In this document: piece by piece, positions 52,553-60,198 of the stretch | Layout of the letters: the number at the start of each line of letters is the position of its first letter | Position numbering within the stretch: position 1 is the stretch's first letter | Assembly: GCA_934292955.1 (NCBI GenBank) | Contig: CAKQXZ010000004.1 | Location: forward strand, 1 to 64,000 | Origin: an uncultured Clostridia bacterium | GTDB lineage: Bacteria; Bacillota_A; Clostridia; Christensenellales; Borkfalkiaceae | Length of the DNA: 64,000 nucleotides | Direction of reading: 5' to 3' | Made by a program: the position numbers and the translations under genes | The notes under the pieces: model-generated | The model's input: only the letters and a program-made list of their open reading frames with translations | Database searches by the model: none | Told to the model about the DNA's origin: nothing

Positions 52553-55156
52553 ATGTATAAACTGAGCGAAGTAAAAGAAAATAAAAAACTTAGCACGATG
52601 ATGAAGCATTACGCTTCGGTTAAGGAAAGATATCCCGATTGCATCGTGTTTTACAGACTGGGCGATTTTTACGAGATGTTTTTCGAAGACGCGGTAGAAG
52701 CGTCTAAAGTTCTCGATTTAACTTTGACGGGGCGCGATTGCGGGCTCCCCGAGCGCGCTCCTATGTGCGGAGTGCCGTTTCATGCCGCAAACGTGTATAT
52801 TGCCAAACTCGTGGCGGAAGGATATAAGGTTGCGGTGTGCGAACAGTTATCCGAACCCGACGGCAAAAATCCCGTAGACCGCGACGTTATCCGCGTTATT
52901 ACTTCGGGTACGGTTACCGATAACGACCAGATCGACGAAAAGACCAACAATTTCATATGCTCGGTTTTCGGCTCGGATGACAGATACGGAATTGCTTATT
53001 CCGATATTACGACGGGCGATTTCGTCGTTGCGGAAGTTAAGGGTGACGACGCGCTCGGCGATATTCTTACGCGGATAGATCCCGCGGAAATTATTGTCAA
53101 TCAGAAGAACCACGAAAAACTTTGCAATCTGCCCGTGTTTGCGCACGGCGTGATTGTGCGCCCCGCCGCGTATAAAGAATACGCGTTTACGGAGTCTGCG
53201 GCGACCGAAAATATTTGCAAACAGTTCAAAGTGCATTCGTTTGCCGCGCTCGAACTTGATAAACGCCCGCTTGCCGTTCGCGCCGCGGGTGCGCTTTTAG
53301 AGTATTTTTCGGAAACGCAGATGCGCGCGCTCAGCATTATTTCGTCGGTTAAGATAGAACGCGACGGCGAAAGAATGATTCTTGACGCGAACTGCTTGCG
53401 CAATCTTGAGATAGTGAGAAATATGCGCGACGGAAAAACGCGCGGTTCGCTGCTTTTCGTGCTCGATCATACTTGCACTGCGATGGGCGCGAGACTTATG
53501 CATTCAATACTTGTTGCGCCCCTTAAAAATAAAGCGAAAATAGAATATCGGTTGGACGGTGTGGAAGAACTTTTCAAGAATATGCCGATAACCGCCGCGC
53601 TAAGGGAAACGCTTTCCGATATGCGCGATATAGAACGTATTGCGGGCAGACTTTCGAACGACGTTATTTCGCCTAAGGATATGGAAGTTCTGCGGCAGTC
53701 GCTCGAACTGATACCCGAAATCAAATTCCGTTTGTCGGGACTTTCGACCAAGGCTTTAACGGACGTGAATGCGCATATGAAAGACCTTTCGGACGTTACA
53801 GATCTTTTGCGCAAGGCGATTATAGAGAACGCTCCCGCGCTTGCCCGCGAAGGCGGATTTATACGCGAAGGGTTCGACGAAGAGCTCGATAAACTTAAAA
53901 ATATTCATAATAACGGCAAGTCGGTTATAGCCGATATAGAAGCGCGCGAACGCGAACGCACGGGTATTAAAAATCTGCGCGTAGGGTTCAATAAAGTTTT
54001 CGGCTATTACATCGAAGTTACGAATTCGTTCAAAGACAAAGTGCCTTACGACTACGTCCGCAAACAGACGCTTACGGGCGCGGAACGTTACATAACCGAA
54101 GAGTTGAAAACCTTCGAAGAGCAGGTGCTGACTTCAGCCGACCGCGCGCTTGCGATAGAAGTTCAGATTTTTGCCAAACTGAAAGCATTTTTAATGACCA
54201 AAATGGAAGATCTGAAATCGGTGGCAAGGGCGGTCGCTTCGCTCGACGTGCTTTGCTCGCTTGCGTACGTTGCAAAAAAGAACAACTATTGCAAGCCCGA
54301 AATCACCGACGGAAACGGCAGACTGGATATATGCGGCGGGCGGCACCCGGTGGTCGAAAACGCCGGCAATCAGTTTATAGCAAACGATACTTTGCTCGAT
54401 ACCGACGAGAACTCGATGATGATTATCACGGGCCCGAATATGGCGGGTAAAAGTACGTACATGCGGCAGGTCGCGCTTATTACCGTTATGGCGCACTGCG
54501 GAAGTTTTGTTCCCGCAAGGTCGGCTATAGTTCCTCTTACCGACAGAGTGTTTACCCGCGTCGGCGCAAGCGATAATCTGCTTTTCGATCAGAGTACGTT
54601 TATGGTGGAAATGAGCGAAGTTGCCCTTATTCTTCGCGCGGCGACAGAAAACAGCCTTGTCGTTTTAGACGAAGTAGGCAGGGGTACAAGCACTTACGAC
54701 GGGCTGGGAATTGCCTGGGCGGTTGTGGAATATATCTGCAATAATCTGCACGCAAAAACGCTTTTTGCAACGCATTACCATGAACTTTCCGAACTCGAAG
54801 GGGTTGTTCACGGCGTTAAAAATTACAAAATCACGGTTAAAGAAGCCGACGGAAAGATTATGTTTTTGCGCCGCATTATGCGCGGCAGCGCGAACAAGAG
54901 TTTCGGCATAGAAGTAGCCGCGCTTGCAGGCGTGCCGAACGGCGTTACTTTAAGAGCGAAAGCCATTCTGAAAACGCTTGAAAAGAACGACCCCGTAAAA
55001 CACGTCGATACGGCGGAAATCGCTATGACGGCGGCGGAAGAGAAACAGTATTCCGAATGCGAACGCATTATTAAGGATATAGACATAAACAATCTTACGC
55101 CGATGCAGGCGTTTGTCGTGCTTGCCGACCTTAAAGAAAAAGTAGAAAAAAACTAA
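52553..55156 (+). CDS. mutS: DNA mismatch repair protein MutS
   Basis: Recognises mismatches. 867 residues: mismatch-binding domain with FYRLGDFYEMFFEDAVEASK (Phe-x-Glu is seen as FYEMF), connector, lever helices and ATPase with Walker A GPNMAGKST, Walker B LVVLDEVGRGTSTYDG and ATHYHELSELE. The length matches the family. GGTGAAAA precedes the ATG by the same spacing as in lepA and mutL. mutL follows 17 bases after the stop. Confidence 0.98.
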   Translation: MYKLSEVKENKKLSTMMKHYASVKERYPDCIVFYRLGDFYEMFFEDAVEASKVLDLTLTGRDCGLPERAPMCGVPFHAANVYIAKLVAEGYKVAVCEQLSEPDGKNPVDRDVIRVITSGTVTDNDQIDEKTNNFICSVFGSDDRYGIAYSDITTGDFVVAEVKGDDALGDILTRIDPAEIIVNQKNHEKLCNLPVFAHGVIVRPAAYKEYAFTESAATENICKQFKVHSFAALELDKRPLAVRAAGALLEYFSETQMRALSIISSVKIERDGERMILDANCLRNLEIVRNMRDGKTRGSLLFVLDHTCTAMGARLMHSILVAPLKNKAKIEYRLDGVEELFKNMPITAALRETLSDMRDIERIAGRLSNDVISPKDMEVLRQSLELIPEIKFRLSGLSTKALTDVNAHMKDLSDVTDLLRKAIIENAPALAREGGFIREGFDEELDKLKNIHNNGKSVIADIEARERERTGIKNLRVGFNKVFGYYIEVTNSFKDKVPYDYVRKQTLTGAERYITEELKTFEEQVLTSADRALAIEVQIFAKLKAFLMTKMEDLKSVARAVASLDVLCSLAYVAKKNNYCKPEITDGNGRLDICGGRHPVVENAGNQFIANDTLLDTDENSMMIITGPNMAGKSTYMRQVALITVMAHCGSFVPARSAIVPLTDRVFTRVGASDNLLFDQSTFMVEMSEVALILRAATENSLVVLDEVGRGTSTYDGLGIAWAVVEYICNNLHAKTLFATHYHELSELEGVVHGVKNYKITVKEADGKIMFLRRIMRGSANKSFGIEVAALAGVPNGVTLRAKAILKTLEKNDPVKHVDTAEIAMTAAEEKQYSECERIIKDIDINNLTPMQAFVVLADLKEKVEKN

Positions 55157-55173
55157 AAATATTACGGTGAAAA

Positions 55174-57264
55174 ATGCCTATTATTAACATTCTCGATAAA
55201 AAAGTATATAACAGAATTTCGGCGGGCGAAGTGGTCGAAAGACCTGCTTCGGTCGTGAAAGAACTTGTCGAAAACGCGGTGGACGCGGGTGCGACCGAAA
55301 TTTCGGTGACAATCGAGTCGGGCGGAATCGCTTCGATTAAAGTAACCGATAACGGCTCGGGTCTTGAACGCGATCAGTTGAAGAAAGCATTTCTTCCGCA
55401 TGCGACAAGCAAAATCAAGCTGGCGGAAGACCTTGACGATATTGAAACTCTCGGGTTCCGCGGCGAAGCGCTTGCAAGTATAGGCGCGGTTTCGCACTGC
55501 ACGTTCGCTTCTAAAACCGAAGAGCAGGAAGTGGGCGCGGCTATCGATTGCGACGGCGGCGACCTTTCGGACGTTTACGATTGCCCGACGCTTACCGGCA
55601 GTACCGTAACCTGTAAAGATTTGTTCTTTAACACGCCCGCGCGGGGAAAATTCCTTAAATCGGCGAAGTCGGAAGAAGGGGAAGTGGAGTCGCTTTTGCT
55701 GAAAATGGCTCTTTCGCGTCCCGAGATAGCGTTCAGATTCGTTGCCGACGGAAAGACCAAGATAGAAACGTTCGGCGGCGGACTGACCGAATGCATTTCT
55801 TCGGTTTACGGACCTAAAACGCTTGAAAACTGCTTTGAAGTGGAGCAGACAAAAAACGGCATAGAAGTGAGCGGATACGTAGGAAAGATTTCTTTTACCA
55901 AGCCCACGCGCGCCTTTCAGACCCTGATAGTTAACGGCAGATACGTTACCGATACCACGGTCAGCGCGGCGGTTGCCAACGCTTACGGTTCGTATTTGAT
56001 GAAACGCCAATATCCGTTTTACGTTCTTAACCTTGTCGTGCCGCCGCAGACGGTCGACGTGAACGTTCACCCGCGCAAAGCCGAAGTGCGTTTTTCGGAT
56101 AACCAGATTATTTACGGCGCGGTGTATTCGACTATAAGCAAGGTGCTTGACGGAACTTCCGCCGCGCTCGATATTATAAAAGACGACGGGGCGCAGTATT
56201 CGGCTCCGACGGTCGCAAAATCGGCGTTTGAAAACGCGGCGGTTGTGAATAGCGACGTGCCGTTCGGCGTGAATGACTCAACTAAGATCGACGGCATTGC
56301 GCGCTATGTCACGGGTGCGGACAAATCTGCCGAGAGCGATAAATTAAGCGATAATAAAGAATATAAAGAATATAAAACGGGCGGTTTTTCGGCAAATAAA
56401 AACGCGGACGAGAAGCCTTTTGCGGATATGCCGGAAGAAAGAAAGACGGGCGCGGCTTATGAAAAAACTTCGGGCGCGCAGCGTACGGGAAGTTCGGGGG
56501 CGTTCTACGTCGGAAACGGCAAGGGCGGCGGTTTTTCTTATGCGACTGCCGACAGACTTTCGGTCTGCGACCCGTTATTCGGCGATGAAAGACCGTCTGA
56601 AAACCCCGACGATATTTTTGCCGAAAACAAGCGTTACGCAGAGAAACTTGCCGCCGAAAAACTTAAAGCCGAGCAACAGAAAATCGAAGTTGCGCCCACG
56701 ATGATTTATGTCGGGCAGGCGTTTAACACCTATCTTATTTTTCAGTACGCCGACGATCTGTATTTAATCGACCAGCACGCCGCGCACGAAAGAATGCTTT
56801 ACGACGCGCTTTGCGAAAAGGCTAAACGAGGAATGCTCGACACGCAGGTTTTGCTGCTTCCGTATGTGTTCAAGACTTCGCGCGAAGATTTCGATAAGAT
56901 TTACAGCCGTTTCCGCTATTTCCGCGAAATCGGAATAGAAATCGACAACGTCGGCGACGATACGTTCAAAGTTTCCGCGTTGCCGTGCGAACTTTGCTCT
57001 ATCAATCTGAAAGAGTTTTTCGACGATATTCTTTACGATAACGATTTCAAGACCGAAGAAATTCCGCTTACGCTCAAAGAAAAACTTATGCAGACCGCTT
57101 GTAAGCACGCGATAAAAGGCGGAGATCAACTCGATCGCAGCGAAATAGACGCGCTTATGGCTAAAATCAACGGCAATTTCGGGTTGCGTTGCCCGCACGG
57201 AAGACCTGTTGCGGTTAAGGTGACGAAGACCGAGATTGAAAAGTGGTTCAAGCGGATAGTGTAA
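55174..57264 (+). CDS. mutL: DNA mismatch repair protein MutL
   Basis: Links MutS to strand excision and, in this group, nicks DNA. 696 residues: GHKL ATPase motifs ELVENAVDAGA, TDNGSGL and GFRGEALASIGAV; a long variable linker (about 340-500, rich in Lys, Asp and Ser); then the C-terminal domain with DQHAAHERMLYD. That last motif is the endonuclease site DQHAx2Ex4E, with Asp in place of the final Glu. Metal-binding Cys and His occur near the end (ACKHAI, CPHGRP). GGTGAAAA precedes the ATG. Confidence 0.97.
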   Translation: MPIINILDKKVYNRISAGEVVERPASVVKELVENAVDAGATEISVTIESGGIASIKVTDNGSGLERDQLKKAFLPHATSKIKLAEDLDDIETLGFRGEALASIGAVSHCTFASKTEEQEVGAAIDCDGGDLSDVYDCPTLTGSTVTCKDLFFNTPARGKFLKSAKSEEGEVESLLLKMALSRPEIAFRFVADGKTKIETFGGGLTECISSVYGPKTLENCFEVEQTKNGIEVSGYVGKISFTKPTRAFQTLIVNGRYVTDTTVSAAVANAYGSYLMKRQYPFYVLNLVVPPQTVDVNVHPRKAEVRFSDNQIIYGAVYSTISKVLDGTSAALDIIKDDGAQYSAPTVAKSAFENAAVVNSDVPFGVNDSTKIDGIARYVTGADKSAESDKLSDNKEYKEYKTGGFSANKNADEKPFADMPEERKTGAAYEKTSGAQRTGSSGAFYVGNGKGGGFSYATADRLSVCDPLFGDERPSENPDDIFAENKRYAEKLAAEKLKAEQQKIEVAPTMIYVGQAFNTYLIFQYADDLYLIDQHAAHERMLYDALCEKAKRGMLDTQVLLLPYVFKTSREDFDKIYSRFRYFREIGIEIDNVGDDTFKVSALPCELCSINLKEFFDDILYDNDFKTEEIPLTLKEKLMQTACKHAIKGGDQLDRSEIDALMAKINGNFGLRCPHGRPVAVKVTKTEIEKWFKRIV

Positions 57265-57285
57265 TCGGGGTCGAAAGAAAGTAAA

Positions 57286-58524
57286 ATGGAAAATCATCAA
57301 TTAAAAACGGTGGCGGAGATTATTCGTCTTGCCGAGAAGAAATGTAAAAAACAGTTCGAACTTGCCGACGAGATCTGCTTATATAATCAGGAAAAGGTTC
57401 TTAAAGCCTTTCAGAATAACAGAATTGCGTTAAGACATTTCGGGCAGAGTTCGGGCTACGGATACGGCGACGAAGGCAGAGATACGCTTAATAAAGTGTA
57501 TGCCGAAGCGTTCGGCGCGGAAAGGGCGTTGGTTTCGCCGTCGGTGCTTTCGGGTACGCATGCGCTTACCATCGGGCTTTTCGGCGTGTTAAGACCGGGC
57601 GACGAAATGCTTGCGGTTACCGGTGAGCCTTATGATACGTTAAGGGATGTTATAGGTAAAAAAGGCACGGGGTCGCTTGCCGATTTTAATATCGGGTATA
57701 ACTATATTCCGATGAAAAACGGCAAAATCGATATAAAGCGGGTGGCGGCTTACCTTAAATCGCATAAAAACGTAAAAATGCTCTTCGTTCAGCGTTCGCG
57801 CGGGTACGAATGGAGAGAAGCGCTTTCGGTAGATAAAATAGGCGAGTTTATTGCGGAAATCAGGAAGCTCGGTTTTGCGGACTGTATTTTTGTGGATAAC
57901 TGCTACGGCGAATTCGTAGAAAAACGCGAACCGACCGACGTCGGCGCGGACGTTATGTGCGGCTCGCTTATTAAAAACCCCGGCGGCGGAATTGCTCCGA
58001 CGGGCGGTTATATTGCGGGTAACGATAAATATATTTCGCAGATAGAAGGGCGGCTGACTTCGCCGTCTATAGGGGCGGAAGTCGGGTCTTACGCGTTCGG
58101 ATATCAATATTTTTATCAGGGATTTTTCCTTGCTCCGCATACCGTAAAAGAAGCTATTAAGGGTAGTTTGCTTATAGGCGCGGCGATGAGCGAACTCGGA
58201 TACGAAACGTTGCCCGCGGTAGGTAAAACGCCTTATGACATAACGCGCTCGGTCGTTCTTTCCGATCGCGAAAAATTGATTAAGTTCATTCAGTCCGTGC
58301 AGGAAGTTTCGCCTGTAGACAGCCACGTTACCGTTCTTCCCTGGGCAATGCCCGGGTATAACGACGAAGTTATTATGGCGGCCGGGTGTTTTGTGCAGGG
58401 AGCTTCGCTCGAACTTTCGGCAGACGCGCCCGTAAAACCGCCGTATATCGCGTATATTCAGGGCGGGCTTACATACGAACATTGCAAAATCGCCCTTAAA
58501 AAAATACTTGAAAAGTTGATTTGA
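57286..58524 (+). CDS. ynbB: YnbB-like PLP-dependent protein (aluminium resistance/methionine gamma-lyase family)
   Basis: 412 residues of the PF06838 type: RHFGQSSGYGYGDEGRDTLN, ALVSPSVLSGTHALTIGLFG, VDNCYGEFVE and the PLP Lys in CGSLIKNPGGGIAPTGGY. The family name comes from an aluminium-resistance annotation; the reaction is not established, and fold relatives are Cys/Met gamma-lyases. In Bacillus ynbB lies close to miaA-hfq; here it follows mutL by 21 bases, as if miaA and hfq had been lost from the run. A six-base gap to the next gene shows co-transcription. Confidence 0.9.
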   Translation: MENHQLKTVAEIIRLAEKKCKKQFELADEICLYNQEKVLKAFQNNRIALRHFGQSSGYGYGDEGRDTLNKVYAEAFGAERALVSPSVLSGTHALTIGLFGVLRPGDEMLAVTGEPYDTLRDVIGKKGTGSLADFNIGYNYIPMKNGKIDIKRVAAYLKSHKNVKMLFVQRSRGYEWREALSVDKIGEFIAEIRKLGFADCIFVDNCYGEFVEKREPTDVGADVMCGSLIKNPGGGIAPTGGYIAGNDKYISQIEGRLTSPSIGAEVGSYAFGYQYFYQGFFLAPHTVKEAIKGSLLIGAAMSELGYETLPAVGKTPYDITRSVVLSDREKLIKFIQSVQEVSPVDSHVTVLPWAMPGYNDEVIMAAGCFVQGASLELSADAPVKPPYIAYIQGGLTYEHCKIALKKILEKLI

Positions 58525-58530
58525 CGGGCG

Positions 58531-59250
58531 ATGGACAATTCGGTTTTTGATATTTGCGACGGTAAAAACGCCGTTGAATTCGTGCAAAAAAGATTGTTTG
58601 AAAAAGTCGATCTTAAATATCGGGATTTTCAGTCCGCGCTTATGCCCACGGTGGATAAAAACACGGTTATAGGCGTTCGTACCCCCGAATTAAGAAAGTT
58701 TGCCAAGGAAATTGCGGGAACGCCTTTGTCTCAGGCGTTTATGAGCGTTTTGCCGCATGCGTATTACGAAGAGAATAATTTGCACGCGTTTTTGCTCTGC
58801 GGTATAAAAAATTTTGACAAGTGCGAGAAAGAACTTGAAAGATTTTTGCCGTTTGTGGATAACTGGGCGACTTGCGACGCAATGACTATAAAAGCGTATG
58901 AAAAAAATCCGTCAAGGGCGGGAAGTTCGTCGCTTGAAAGATTGAAATCGGATAAAACTTACACCGTAAGATTTGCGATAGTTACTTTGATGAAACTGTT
59001 TACCGCGGATAATTTCGATAAGAAATATTCTGACGCGGTTGCAGCCGTAAAAAGCGACGAATATTACGTTAATGCGGCTATAGCCTGGTTTTTTGCAACT
59101 TTGCTTACTAAAAGATATAGCGACGGACTGCCTTATATTACGGGGAACGCGCTAAGTAAAACTGTTCATAATCTTGCGATTAAAAAAGCGTGCGAAAGCC
59201 TTGCGATACCCAAAGAACGTAAAGATTATTTAAGAACGTTAAAAATATAG
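58531..59250 (+). CDS. AlkD-like DNA alkylation repair protein (HEAT repeats)
   Basis: 239 residues. The AlkD-type pattern is IGVRTPELRKFAKEIAGTPL, YYEENNLHAFLL, FLPFVDNWATCD, FAIVTLMKLF and YVNAAIAWFFATLL. The DNA-glycosylase of this type removes N3/N7-alkylpurines; the VDNWATCD part (Trp and Asp) fits the DNA-binding cleft. The start at 58531 lies six bases after ynbB. With MutS and MutL, this gives a DNA-repair run. Element copy 13 follows in sense. Confidence 0.88.
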   Translation: MDNSVFDICDGKNAVEFVQKRLFEKVDLKYRDFQSALMPTVDKNTVIGVRTPELRKFAKEIAGTPLSQAFMSVLPHAYYEENNLHAFLLCGIKNFDKCEKELERFLPFVDNWATCDAMTIKAYEKNPSRAGSSSLERLKSDKTYTVRFAIVTLMKLFTADNFDKKYSDAVAAVKSDEYYVNAAIAWFFATLLTKRYSDGLPYITGNALSKTVHNLAIKKACESLAIPKERKDYLRTLKI

Positions 59251-59329
59251 TATATAGCTTATTGAATACTGAAAACGACGCACCTGAATTAAATAGAGGA
59301 AAACAAAAAGATTATCCGCGAAATGTGCG

Positions 59330-59344
59330 ATAATCGACCTATAG
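59330..59344 (+). repeat. ATAATCGACYTATAG element, copy 13
   Basis: Core ATAATCGACCTATAG between AAATGTGCG and ACTTACATTTTATAG. In sense after the alkD-like gene, and 24 bases before the next ATG. Confidence 0.9.
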
Positions 59345-59368
59345 ACTTACATTTTATAGAAAAGAATT

Positions 59369-60052
59369 ATGAAAATCATTATTATAAGACACGGAGATCC
59401 CGATTATTCGATAGACTCTCTCACCGAACGCGGCAGAAAAGAAGCCGAACTTCTTAAACTCAGACTTGATAAAATGCCGATAGATGCAGCGTATGTTTCA
59501 CCGCTCGGAAGAGCTGCGCTTACGGCAAAAATCGCTACGGCGGGCAGAAATGTAGAACTCGTTACCAAAGACTGGCTGAGAGAGTTCGTTTATATCTGGG
59601 ACAGACTGCCCGAAGAGTATAACGCCAAAAAGCGTTTGCTCGACAGCCCCGACTGGATAAAATACGTCGATAATAACGACGTTGAAGAAAGATACAAGCA
59701 GGTATGCGACGGGCTTGACGAACTGCTGAAAAACCACGGGTACGTTCATAACGGCTTCGATTACGATGTCGTTTCGCCCAATCACGATAACGTTTTTCTG
59801 TTCTGCCATTACGGGGTGGAGTGCGTCATTTTGTCGCACCTGCTCGGCGTTTCGCCTTATCCTTTCTTTCAGGGGTTCTGCGCGCTGCCTACTTCGGTTA
59901 CGATTATCGCTTCGGAAGAAAGAAGAAAGGGCAAAGCGTCTTTCAGATGCATCGGGTTCGGCGATCTTTCGCACCTTTATGCGGGAAATATGGCACCGTC
60001 TTTTGCGGCGAGATTTTCGGAAACGTTCGACGACGGCGACAGAAACGACTGA
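59369..60052 (+). CDS. Histidine phosphatase superfamily protein
   Basis: 227 residues with the RHG motif IIRHGDPDYSIDSLTERGRK at the start, the second catalytic part VSPLGRAALTAKIA and the late His in FLFCHYGVECVIL. Substrates may be sugar phosphates or nucleotides; they cannot be fixed from sequence. The first codons follow AAAGAATT, a weak ribosome binding site. The next gene begins about 150 bases on. Confidence 0.85.
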   Translation: MKIIIIRHGDPDYSIDSLTERGRKEAELLKLRLDKMPIDAAYVSPLGRAALTAKIATAGRNVELVTKDWLREFVYIWDRLPEEYNAKKRLLDSPDWIKYVDNNDVEERYKQVCDGLDELLKNHGYVHNGFDYDVVSPNHDNVFLFCHYGVECVILSHLLGVSPYPFFQGFCALPTSVTIIASEERRKGKASFRCIGFGDLSHLYAGNMAPSFAARFSETFDDGDRND

Positions 60053-60198
60053 TTTTTAATAAGCTGCTTAAATTTGCTTTAAGCCCGGCCGAATAACCTT
60101 TATAATACTATAATACGCCTATAATTCGCTTTTATCGGTCGCTTTTAAGCCGCGGGTTGTGCCTGATATGCGACCGAAAAAATTTTCAACCTGAAATT

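Noticed and set aside
55162..56070. 302-codon minus-strand frame opposite mutL
   Set aside because: Antisense shadow; the sense strand carries the MutL GHKL motifs.
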